Assembly (NCBI GenBank): GCA_002477905.1
Contig: DLLB01000028.1
Location: forward strand, 6,130 to 17,771
Length of the DNA: 11,642 bases
Direction: 5' to 3'
From: Clostridiales bacterium UBA7573
GTDB taxonomy: Bacteria; Bacillota; Clostridia; Oscillospirales; CAG-272
Below are positions 1 through 6,642 of this stretch, piece by piece. The translations under genes were made by a program, and so were the position numbers. Under the pieces are notes generated by a model, which saw only the letters and a list, made by a program, of their open reading frames with translations, ran no database searches and was not told where the DNA came from. Numbering within the stretch: position 1 is the stretch's first letter; each line of letters begins with the position of its first letter.

Positions 1-794
1 TAAATGCAGAAATCCATTCTGGAAAGTTCTCCGGCAGGAGCAAAGATCAGTGCCAACGCAGCAACCGTACCGAGATATGCCACCGGAATATGCCAGGTGA
101 TCACCCGACGCATCAATAAATACACGCCGCCGATCAACAGAAATACTGCGGAGACTTCTCCGATCATACCGCCTTTAAAGCCGAGGACCGCTTCTTTGAC
201 GCCCACGCCGCTGATCGTCGGTACCATCCCCTCCATCACCTGTGCAAGCGGGGTTGCGCAGGTCACGCCGTCCACGGAAGGCGCAATGGCGAAAGCCGGA
301 AGTCCGTTATGCAAGAAGCCGGAAAGTCCGCTGCTGTATTTGGCAAGGGACACCGTATAGCGGGACATGTAAGCAGGAAAAGAGAAAAACAGGAACACAC
401 GCGCCGCAAGCGCAGGGTTGACAATATTTTTTCCGATTCCGCCGAACAGCTCTTTCACCAGGATTATGGCGAACAAAGCGCCCGGAACCGGGAGCCACAG
501 CGGTGCGGAAACCGGCAGATTGCAAGCGAGCAGTAGCCCCGTAACAAGGGAGGAGCCGTCCGAGATGCGAAGCGGCTGCTTACGCAGTGCCTGCCATAGG
601 GCTTCAAATCCGATGCAGGAGAGCACGGAGATTACCGTTAAGGTCAGCACACGCAGTCCGAAGTTGTACACGCCGAATAAAATTGCCGGAAACAACGCAA
701 TCGCCACATCATACATGATGGAACGGGTGCGTTCGGTATGTTTGATATGCGGAGAGGGGGAAACAGTCAGGGAAAGATCCGAATATTCTTCCAT
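1..794 (-). CDS. rnfD: RnfD, membrane subunit of the Rnf ferredoxin:NAD+ oxidoreductase (3' end cut by window edge)
   Basis: This is an integral membrane subunit of the Rnf complex, which couples electron transfer between ferredoxin and NAD+ to Na+ or H+ transport. It starts at ATG 794-792, one base after the rnfC stop; 264 codons are visible and the rest lies beyond base 1. I translated it by hand from the minus strand. It shows several hydrophobic segments (about residues 28-60, 84-114, 213-228, 236-254), the family stretch GGIGKNIVNPALAARVF (118-134), and DGVTCATPLA (175-184). Thr181 of the ATP triplet corresponds to the threonine that carries covalent FMN in this family. The family motif is usually S/T-G-A-T; here Cys replaces Gly. 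The visible end (FAPAGELSRMDFCI) fits the last third of RnfD. The close spacing to rnfC implies one transcript, and rnfG, E, A and B would be expected further left. Identity is firm. Confidence 0.93.
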   Translation of the reverse strand, partial: MEEYSDLSLTVSPSPHIKHTERTRSIMYDVAIALFPAILFGVYNFGLRVLTLTVISVLSCIGFEALWQALRKQPLRISDGSSLVTGLLLACNLPVSAPLWLPVPGALFAIILVKELFGGIGKNIVNPALAARVFLFFSFPAYMSRYTVSLAKYSSGLSGFLHNGLPAFAIAPSVDGVTCATPLAQVMEGMVPTISGVGVKEAVLGFKGGMIGEVSAVFLLIGGVYLLMRRVITWHIPVAYLGTVAALALIFAPAGELSRMDFCI

Positions 795-795
795 C

Positions 796-2190
796 TCAGG
801 GTTCCTCCTTTTCCGGATTGGTCTTGGATTCTTTTGCTTGTGTCGGTTGTGGTGGTTTGGCATCGGAAAGTGCAGATTTCTGTTTGCGCGCCGTCAGAAT
901 CGCACCCTTTGCCGCGCGGATACGCTGTACAATCGGCACGCATGCCGGACAAATATAGGAACAACTTCCGCATTCCACGCAAGAAAGCGCATGCAGTTGT
1001 TCGCACTTGTCAAAGCGCTGTGCCGCCGACGCTTTGGCGATCTCGCACGGCACCAAGTGCATCGGGCAAACCCGAATGCATCTACCGCAACGAATGCAGG
1101 CGGCGTCCGGCCGGTATGGCGCCGACGCTTTGCGCGACAGCACCAGAATCGCGGAGGTTCCCTTGGTAACCGGCGTATCAAAGCTCCACTGCGCCGCGCC
1201 CATCATCGGTCCGCCCGCAATCAGCTTTTCCGGTTCTCCGGTCAGTCCGCCGCAGAAACGAATCACATCGGCAAAACGGCTCCCGATCGGCACCATCAGA
1301 TTTTTAGGATTTTTCACACAGTCGCCCGCCACCGTCACAATCCGCTCGATCAAAGGCATCCCATCGTGAACGGCACGATAAATTGCCGCGCAGGTTTCGG
1401 CGTTGAAAATCACACAACCAAGATCTGCCGGTAACTTTCCGGCGGGCAGTTCTTTTCCCGTGATTGCGTAGATCAGTTGCCGCTCATCCCCTTGCGGATA
1501 TTTGGTTTCCAGCAACTCTACCCGCGCATATTCCGCGCCGCCGAGTGTGCGCTGTAAATGTGCCGCCGCATCGGCTTTGTTATCCTCCATGGCAAGGATC
1601 GCTTGTCTTAATCCAAAAATCTTCAGAAGGATCTTCACGCCTTCCAAAACCGATCCCGCGTCCTCTAAGAGCAACCGATGATTTGCCGTGATATACGGCT
1701 CACATTCCGCGCAGTTGATGAGCAAGGTATCCACCTTTCCAAGCGCGGATTGGATTTTTGCATAAGTCGGGAACGTCGCGCCGCCCATACCGGAAATACC
1801 GGCACGACGGATCCATTCGATCAGCTCCGAGCTTGGCGCATAGGTAAGGTCCCGCGTATAGGGCGTCAGCTGCGCCATCTCCGAAAGACCGTCGTTTGCG
1901 ATCACCACATCATACACCGGTGTTCCAGCCGCCGTATGGCGTTGTCTGATTTCCTTGACTGTCCCGGAAACACTGGCGTGTACCGGACATCCCAGTCCCT
2001 GCTTCACTTCTCCGATCATTTGTCCGCAAAGCACCCGCTCCCCGACTTTTACCGTCGGTTCACAGTGCGCGCCGATATGCTGGCTGAGCGGAATATATAC
2101 TGTATCCGGCGCCGGCATGCGCGCGATTCCAAGTGACGCCGTATCCTTGTGTTCTTCTACATGAACACCGCCCCGAAAGGTGCGTGACAC
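796..2190 (-). CDS. rnfC: RnfC, NADH-binding iron-sulfur subunit of the Rnf complex
   Basis: This peripheral Rnf subunit is thought to exchange electrons with NAD(H) and hold two [4Fe-4S] clusters. I place the start at GTG 2190-2188, giving 464 residues: GAGGGG at 2204-2199 lies 8 bases upstream, and the protein then opens with SRTFRGGVH, the conserved RnfC N-terminus. An in-frame ATG at 2250 would add 20 unconserved residues behind a poorly spaced binding site. Visible features are the N-terminal TFRGGVH/IPLSQHIGA segment, the nucleotide-binding glycine-rich GISGMGGATFPT (131-142), INCAECEPY (158-166), and two ferredoxin-type cluster motifs, C365-x2-C368-x2-C371-x3-C375-P and C404-x2-C407-x2-C410-x3-C414-P. 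The last 25 or so residues form a charged, Pro/Lys/Glu-rich tail. rnfD follows after one base. Transcription is probably from the promoter at 2275-2303. Confidence 0.96.
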   Translation of the reverse strand: MSRTFRGGVHVEEHKDTASLGIARMPAPDTVYIPLSQHIGAHCEPTVKVGERVLCGQMIGEVKQGLGCPVHASVSGTVKEIRQRHTAAGTPVYDVVIANDGLSEMAQLTPYTRDLTYAPSSELIEWIRRAGISGMGGATFPTYAKIQSALGKVDTLLINCAECEPYITANHRLLLEDAGSVLEGVKILLKIFGLRQAILAMEDNKADAAAHLQRTLGGAEYARVELLETKYPQGDERQLIYAITGKELPAGKLPADLGCVIFNAETCAAIYRAVHDGMPLIERIVTVAGDCVKNPKNLMVPIGSRFADVIRFCGGLTGEPEKLIAGGPMMGAAQWSFDTPVTKGTSAILVLSRKASAPYRPDAACIRCGRCIRVCPMHLVPCEIAKASAAQRFDKCEQLHALSCVECGSCSYICPACVPIVQRIRAAKGAILTARKQKSALSDAKPPQPTQAKESKTNPEKEEP

Positions 2191-2198
2191 TCTCCGAT

Positions 2199-2204
2199 CC
2201 CCTC
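2199..2204 (-). promoter_or_regulatory. Ribosome binding site that decides the GTG start of rnfC
   Basis: GAGGGG on the minus strand lies 8 bases before GTG 2190-2188. Together with the conserved TFRGGVH N-terminus it favours this GTG over the upstream in-frame ATG at 2250-2248, where GGGAG sits only about 2 bases before the ATG. Confidence 0.7.
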
Positions 2205-2274
2205 TTTTCCGAAAACAAGATCCGACCTGCGGGAAAAAGGAAATTCCCATTCTCCCACACAGTCTATTATTTTT

Positions 2275-2303
2275 ATTTTACTCCAAATACGCGGAAATTG
2301 CAA
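2275..2303 (-). promoter_or_regulatory. Sigma-A-type promoter for the rnf operon
   Basis: On the minus strand, TTGCAA (2303-2298) is followed by a 17-base spacer (2297-2281) and TAAAAT (2280-2275). This is a near-consensus -35/-10 pair at ideal spacing. The start point would be near 2267, leaving a leader of about 75 bases before the rnfC GTG. The call rests on sequence pattern alone. Confidence 0.72.
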
Positions 2304-2332
2304 TAGATTTTCAAAGATTCCAAATAGATTTT
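2302..2332. repeat. 21-bp-spaced direct repeat overlapping the rnf -35 box
   Basis: AATAGATTTT occurs at 2302-2311 and again at 2323-2332, exactly 21 bp apart, or two helical turns. The proximal copy overlaps the first two bases of the rnf -35 box; the distal copy is centred about 20 bases further upstream. Same-face direct repeats at this place fit an activator or repressor site, but no regulator can be named. In AT-rich DNA a chance match is possible. Confidence 0.4.
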
Positions 2333-2424
2333 TTGTAATTCCGTACCTTTTTCGTGATTTTTAGCAACTTTTAACGAAAATATATATTTTTTTCTGTTTT
2401 TTTGTACATCTTTGTCAATCCCAC

Positions 2425-2453
2425 TTGCAATTTCAGAAAAAGTATGCTATACT
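2425..2453 (+). promoter_or_regulatory. Sigma-A-type extended -10 promoter driving the rluA-family gene and probably the glg genes
   Basis: TTGCAA (2425-2430), a 17-base spacer and TATACT (2448-2453) form a strong sigma-A promoter. TGC at 2445-2447 directly before the -10 gives an extended -10 element. Predicted transcription starts near 2460, with a leader of about 64 bases to ATG 2524. It is the only strong promoter I can find upstream of the glycogen genes. Confidence 0.8.
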
Positions 2454-2523
2454 AGAATGGAAGAAAAAACGGTAACCTTGATTTGGGAAAAACCTCAGAA
2501 AACCGCCTTGCCAAAGGAGCTTT

Positions 2524-3258
2524 ATGAATTATCTTGCCAATACCGATCAATATGTGGTGTGTGAAAAGCCATGCGGCGTACTCAGTGAGGACAACGCACA
2601 CGCGCAAAGCACGTTACCCGCGCTGCTGCGCGCGGACGCCGCGCGATGCGGGCAGGCACAAGCCTCTTTTTACACCGTTCACCGACTGGATCGGGAGGTT
2701 GGCGGCGTGATGGTCTGCGCAAAGACCAAAGCGGCGGCGGCAAAACTGTCCGCGGCTTTACAGGCAGGACGCTTTGAAAAGGAGTACCTTGCCGTGCTGG
2801 ACGGCGTTCCTGCCGAAACGTCCGGGGAATTCTGTGATCTTTTGTTTCGGGACGCCGCGCGAAATAAGACCTATGTGGTAGATCGGATGCGGCACGGCGT
2901 GCGGGAAGCCAAGCTGGCGTATACCCTGCTTCAGACGGTTCTGTGGGAGGGACGTCCGCTTTCTTTGGTACAAATCCGGCTGTATACCGGGCGCACCCAT
3001 CAGATCCGGATTCAGTTTGCGCATCGGAAGCTCCCCTTACTCGGAGACGGGCGGTATGGCAGTCGCGTCCGATGCGAGCGGCTTGGCAGAACGGAGCTTG
3101 CGCTCTTTGCATTCCGGCTGACTTTCCCCGATCCCAAAACCGACAAAATGCAGTGTTTTACTCTGCTCCCCCAAGATCGGTTTCCGTTTTCCTTATTTCC
3201 CCTTGCCGATCTGATACAACCATCCGAACCGGACAACCTACCGGCAAAAAATACATAA
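2524..3258 (+). CDS. RluA-family RNA pseudouridine synthase
   Basis: This 244-residue enzyme belongs to the family that isomerises uridine to pseudouridine in rRNA or tRNA; which RNA site it modifies cannot be told. ATG 2524 is preceded by AAAGGAG at 2513-2519. The catalytic motif is HRLDREVGGVMV (53-64) with Asp56 as the expected nucleophile. The second signature, LYTGRTHQIRIQFA (153-166), is followed by LLGDGRYGS (172-180). There is no room for an N-terminal S4 RNA-binding domain, since EKPCGVL, the usual start of the catalytic domain, is already at residues 14-20. The last 25 or so residues are unconserved and Pro-rich. It is the first gene after the promoter at 2425-2453 and precedes glgB by 81 bp, so it may share a transcript with the glycogen genes although no functional link is known. 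Family is firm, specificity unknown. Confidence 0.9.
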   Translation: MNYLANTDQYVVCEKPCGVLSEDNAHAQSTLPALLRADAARCGQAQASFYTVHRLDREVGGVMVCAKTKAAAAKLSAALQAGRFEKEYLAVLDGVPAETSGEFCDLLFRDAARNKTYVVDRMRHGVREAKLAYTLLQTVLWEGRPLSLVQIRLYTGRTHQIRIQFAHRKLPLLGDGRYGSRVRCERLGRTELALFAFRLTFPDPKTDKMQCFTLLPQDRFPFSLFPLADLIQPSEPDNLPAKNT

Positions 3259-3278
3259 AATCCATCCTTCGCGCATAA

Positions 3279-3313
3279 AATGTGCCATGTATTTTCATTT
3301 GTGCCGGCACATT
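3279..3313. repeat. Palindrome and inverted repeat between the pseudouridine synthase gene and glgB
   Basis: TGTGCCGGCACA at 3300-3311 is a perfect 12-bp palindrome. Its right half is also complementary to an upstream copy, so AATGTGCC (3279-3286) and GGCACATT (3306-3313) form an 8-bp inverted repeat around a 19-base loop. Two competing structures are therefore possible. There is no T-tract after it, so it is not an obvious terminator. It could be an operator or a leader element for the glg genes. CATAAAAT occurs twice just upstream (3254-3261, 3274-3281), but no matching -35 box was found. Confidence 0.4.
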
Positions 3314-3339
3314 GCTTAGAGTTTTCCAAAGGAGCAACC

Positions 3340-5331
3340 ATGAAAGAAAAATCCACCACGCTTTTGCAAACGCCGCCGGCACACGCACCCGTCGCCCCCT
3401 CTGATCCGGGCGCCGCTTACCTGTTCCATCAGGGTACCAATGCGTATGCGTATCGCTATCTCGGCGCGCATCTTTTAGAAAACGGCGACTACGCATTCCG
3501 CGTATTTGCGCCGCATGCAAAAGAAGTTTTCGTCATTGGCTCGTTCAACAACTGGGAACCGACGCTTGCGCTGACGCGCGTGACCGAACAGGGATTGTTT
3601 GAAGGGCAATTTTCCGGATTATCTGCGGGCATGTGCTACAAATACCGCATTGTCTCCGAGAAAGGGACTTTTGACAAAGCCGATCCCTACGCCTTTTATG
3701 CGGAAAAACGTCCGCGCACGGCTTCCGTATTATGCAAGCCGTCCGCCTTTGTTTGGGAAGATGCCGCCTTTCTTGCGGCGCAAACAAAAAAAAATCGGCG
3801 GGACGTACAGGACTATTACCCCGCGCCGATGAATATTTATGAAGTACATCTCGGCTCTTTCAAGCGGCGCGAAGGGGAGGCGGATGCGGATGGCGACCGT
3901 TTTCTGAACTATCGGGAGCTGGCGGCAGAGCTGATCCCCTATCTGTTACAACTTGGCTACACGCACATCGAACTGCTTCCCGTCATGGAACATCCTTTGG
4001 ACGATTCGTGGGGATACCAAGTCTGCGGCTATTTTGCGCCGACTTCCCGTTTCGGCACGCCGGATGATTTTCGTTTTTTCATCAATGAAATGCACAAAGC
4101 CGGTATTGGGGTGCTTTTGGACTGGGTTCCGGCACATTTCCCGAAAGACGCACACGGGCTATGCGAATTTGACGGCGGGTATGTTTATGAATACCAAGGA
4201 AAAGACCGGATGGAGCATGCGGGATGGGGAACACGTTGCTTTGACGTCGGGCGCAATGAAGTTCAGTGCTTCTTAATGTCCAACGCCATCTACTGGCTGA
4301 AGGAATTTCATGCAGACGGACTGCGCGTGGATGCCGTCGCTTCCATGCTGTATTTAGATTATGACCGCAAACCGGGCGAATGGATTCCCAATGTCTATGG
4401 AGACAACCGTAACTTGGAAGCCATTGCGTTCTTCCGGCACATCAATGCGCAGATCGCGGCAGAATGCCCGCGCGCAGTGCTGGTCGCGGAGGAATCCGGC
4501 GATTATCCGAAAATCACTGCAGCAGTGTCTGAGGGCGGTCTAGGATTTCACATGAAATGGAATATGGGGCTGGCAAATGACCTGTACGATTTTTTCGCCA
4601 AGGATCCGGTGTATCGGAAATATCATCAGAAATCCTTTACATTCGCCATGCTCTATTCCTTGAACGAGCACTACGTTTTGCCGGTTTCTCATGACGAAGT
4701 GGTCCATGGAAAAAAATCTTTGCTTGACAAAATGTTTGGTTCCTACGAAGAAAAATTTGCCCAAACACGGACGTTTCTTGCCTATCTCATGGCACACCCC
4801 GGAAAAAAGCTCCTGTTTATGGGATGTGAATACGGACCGTTTCGGGAATGGGATTTTGCCGACGAGCTGGAATGGTTTATGACCAAATATCCGGCACACG
4901 ACGCCTTGCGGCGTTATGTGGCAAAACTCAATCGGTTCTATCTGTCGGCAAGAGAATTTTACGAAATTGACTTTTCGTGGGATGGATTTGAGTGGGTTAT
5001 GCTCGATCACGCGGAGGAAAATCTGCTGGCATTCCGGCGCACAGACCGCGACGGCAATCCTATCCTTGCGTTGTTCCATTTTGATCCGGTGGTACGTCAA
5101 GTGCTGTTGCCTACCCGCGAACTTTCCAAATCGCAGGGCTCGTCCGGCGTCTGGCGCGAGGTATTCAATACCGACGCCTATGAGTTTGGCGGCGGCGGTG
5201 TAACCAATCCTCTGCCGATCAAAACCGTAAATCTGAACGGACAGGCAATGATCCCCTTGCAAATCGGCGCGCACAGCGCCATTTACCTGCGTCCGGAGCA
5301 ACCGATCCGGCGTGCTGCTTCCCAAGTATGA
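3340..5331 (+). CDS. glgB: 1,4-alpha-glucan (glycogen) branching enzyme GlgB
   Basis: This cytoplasmic GH13 enzyme cuts alpha-1,4-glucan chains and re-attaches them as alpha-1,6 branches. ATG 3340 follows AAAGGAG at 3328-3334 and gives 663 residues; an ATG at 3280 lacks such a site. After a Pro/Ala-rich start there is a CBM48-type beta domain (about 40-125, with VFVIGSFNNWEP at 63-74), then the (beta/alpha)8 catalytic domain from about 165. Catalytic residues by motif are nucleophile Asp331 in DGLRVDAVAS, acid/base Glu384 in VAEESGD, and Asp452 in SHDEVVHGKKS. Their spacing equals that of Asp405/Glu458/Asp526 in the E. coli enzyme. MGCEYGPFREW (494-504) and a C-terminal beta domain complete it. 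The length fits one N-terminal beta domain, as in most Firmicutes, not the longer two-domain form. glgC follows after 74 bp. No defect seen. Confidence 0.97.
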   Translation: MKEKSTTLLQTPPAHAPVAPSDPGAAYLFHQGTNAYAYRYLGAHLLENGDYAFRVFAPHAKEVFVIGSFNNWEPTLALTRVTEQGLFEGQFSGLSAGMCYKYRIVSEKGTFDKADPYAFYAEKRPRTASVLCKPSAFVWEDAAFLAAQTKKNRRDVQDYYPAPMNIYEVHLGSFKRREGEADADGDRFLNYRELAAELIPYLLQLGYTHIELLPVMEHPLDDSWGYQVCGYFAPTSRFGTPDDFRFFINEMHKAGIGVLLDWVPAHFPKDAHGLCEFDGGYVYEYQGKDRMEHAGWGTRCFDVGRNEVQCFLMSNAIYWLKEFHADGLRVDAVASMLYLDYDRKPGEWIPNVYGDNRNLEAIAFFRHINAQIAAECPRAVLVAEESGDYPKITAAVSEGGLGFHMKWNMGLANDLYDFFAKDPVYRKYHQKSFTFAMLYSLNEHYVLPVSHDEVVHGKKSLLDKMFGSYEEKFAQTRTFLAYLMAHPGKKLLFMGCEYGPFREWDFADELEWFMTKYPAHDALRRYVAKLNRFYLSAREFYEIDFSWDGFEWVMLDHAEENLLAFRRTDRDGNPILALFHFDPVVRQVLLPTRELSKSQGSSGVWREVFNTDAYEFGGGGVTNPLPIKTVNLNGQAMIPLQIGAHSAIYLRPEQPIRRAASQV

Positions 5332-5388
5332 TCTCCGGTATCTGCCGGGTTCTGAAAAATTCCTCGATTTCTATATTCAGATGACTTG

Positions 5389-5394
5389 AAAGGA
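5389..5394 (+). promoter_or_regulatory. Ribosome binding site supporting the TTG start of glgC
   Basis: AAAGGA lies 11 bases before TTG 5406, slightly far but acceptable. No ATG or GTG in frame lies between it and the conserved AMLLAGGQGSRL strand, which begins too close to the next ATG (5433). Confidence 0.55.
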
Positions 5395-5405
5395 CGGCGA
5401 AACTC

Positions 5406-6638
5406 TTGTATAAGAAGAAAGAATGCGTTGCCATGTTGCTTGCGGGCGGACAGGGCAGCCGACTCTACGCACTGACGGAAAAAACCGCAAAACCGGCAGT
5501 TCCCTTTGGCGGTAAGTACCGCATCATTGATTTCCCGCTTTCCAACTGCGTCAACTCCGGAATCGACACGGTAGGTGTGCTTACGCAATATCAACCGCTG
5601 GTTCTCAATGAATATATCGGCAACGGTCAGCCATGGGATTTAGACCGCAACTTCGGCGGCGTGATGGTTTTGCCCCCGTATCAGGGCAAACATGGCGCGG
5701 CATGGTACAAAGGCACTGCCAACGCCATTTATCAGAATCTGAATTTCATCCGGCGTTATCAGCCGGAATATGTCCTGATCCTGTCCGGCGACCATATTTA
5801 CAAGATGGATTACAGCCAGATGCTTGCCGCACACAAGGCGGCAGGTGCCGACGCAACGATCGCGGTCTTGAATGTGCCGCTGTCCGAAGCCAGCCGTTTC
5901 GGCATTATGAATACGCACGCGGACGGTTCCATTTATGAATTTGAGGAAAAGCCCAAAAAGCCGAAAAGTACAAAGGCTTCCATGGGAATTTATATTTTCA
6001 ACTTCTCCGTCCTGGAGCAGTATCTGCTTGCAGATGAAGCGGATCCGCAATCCGAAAACGATTTCGGAAAAAATATTATCCCCGCCATGCTTGCAAGCGG
6101 CAAAAAACTGTTTGCCTATGAATTCTCCGGCTATTGGAAAGATGTCGGCACCATTCAAAGCCTGTGGGACGCCAATATGGATCTGCTGGGCGAAAATCCG
6201 AAGTTCCGCGTTTCCTCGCAGGACTGGCGGATTTATTCCCGCAACGACGCGAAACCCCCGCAGTTTCTTTCTGACACGGCGGACGTCACGAATTCCATTG
6301 TGACAGAGGGGTGTGAAATCTACGGCACGGTGCGCAACAGTATTCTGTTCGGCAGCGTCATTGTGGAAAAAGGCGCTTGTGTGGAGGATAGTGTGATTAT
6401 GAGCCATGTCCGTATCGGCAGCGGCTCCACGGTACAGTATGCCATGCTGGACGAGGACACCGTCCTTGGCAAGCACGTCAAATGCGGAGCCGGCAAAGAC
6501 GCGCCGGATGCCGCGATCACGGTCGTAGGCGGCGATCTCCGGATTCCGGACGGTGCCACCGTCAAGGTCGGCGCGATGCTGACCGAGCAGACTTTCGCGG
6601 AGCAACTTACGCTTGCCCCCGCAAAACAGGAGGATTAA
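5406..6638 (+). CDS. glgC: Glucose-1-phosphate adenylyltransferase GlgC (ADP-glucose pyrophosphorylase, catalytic subunit)
   Basis: It makes ADP-glucose and pyrophosphate from glucose-1-phosphate and ATP, the committed step of bacterial glycogen synthesis. The start appears to be TTG 5406: starting at ATG 5433 would cut into the first beta strand of the nucleotide-binding fold. The protein is 410 residues, normal for the family. Motifs are GGQGSRL (14-20) and KPAVPFGGKYRIIDFPLSN (29-47), the glycine-rich loop and substrate pocket; WYKGTANAIYQN (100-111); SGDHIYKMDY (127-136) with the catalytic Asp129; FEEKP (179-183), whose Lys182 is the glucose-1-phosphate contact; and GYWKDVGT (242-249). 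From about residue 290 come hexapeptide-type repeats of the left-handed beta-helix. glgD starts 4 bp after the stop, so translation is probably coupled and the two products likely form one mixed oligomer. Confidence 0.97.
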   Translation: MYKKKECVAMLLAGGQGSRLYALTEKTAKPAVPFGGKYRIIDFPLSNCVNSGIDTVGVLTQYQPLVLNEYIGNGQPWDLDRNFGGVMVLPPYQGKHGAAWYKGTANAIYQNLNFIRRYQPEYVLILSGDHIYKMDYSQMLAAHKAAGADATIAVLNVPLSEASRFGIMNTHADGSIYEFEEKPKKPKSTKASMGIYIFNFSVLEQYLLADEADPQSENDFGKNIIPAMLASGKKLFAYEFSGYWKDVGTIQSLWDANMDLLGENPKFRVSSQDWRIYSRNDAKPPQFLSDTADVTNSIVTEGCEIYGTVRNSILFGSVIVEKGACVEDSVIMSHVRIGSGSTVQYAMLDEDTVLGKHVKCGAGKDAPDAAITVVGGDLRIPDGATVKVGAMLTEQTFAEQLTLAPAKQED

Positions 6639-6642
6639 AACG

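Larger units (their letters stand above)
2191..2523. other. AT-rich divergent intergenic control region between rnfC and the pseudouridine synthase gene
   Basis: This 333-bp gap has no convincing gene. Its central part (about 2260-2460) is very rich in A and T, including runs of T around 2386-2405 that may act as UP-like or bent DNA. It contains one sigma-A-type promoter in each direction, a direct repeat next to the rnf -35 box, and two leaders: about 75 bases before rnfC and about 64 before the rluA-family gene. The rnf leader holds a small inverted repeat (GGGAA 2231-2235 with TTCCC 2244-2248) enclosing a GGAAATTCC palindrome at 2239-2247. No riboswitch class that I recognise is present. 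Confidence 0.8.

Noticed and set aside
418..1434. Long plus-strand open frame (338 codons) over rnfC/rnfD
   Set aside because: It is antisense to two firmly identified genes, its translation resembles no family, and it is Arg/His-rich as expected for a reversed G+C-rich gene.
2191..2250. Upstream ATG (2250) as the rnfC start
   Set aside because: The 20 extra residues are not conserved, the purine run before the ATG is too close, and GTG 2190 is well placed just before TFRGGVH.
4540..5325. Minus-strand open frame of 261 codons over glgB
   Set aside because: It is antisense to the conserved catalytic half of GlgB and has no family resemblance.
5332..5405. Possible promoter (TATATT at 5372-5377) and small CCGG hairpin before glgC
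   Set aside because: The best -35 candidate, TTCTGA with a 16-bp spacer, matches consensus poorly. The hairpin has only 4-5 bp and no T-tract.
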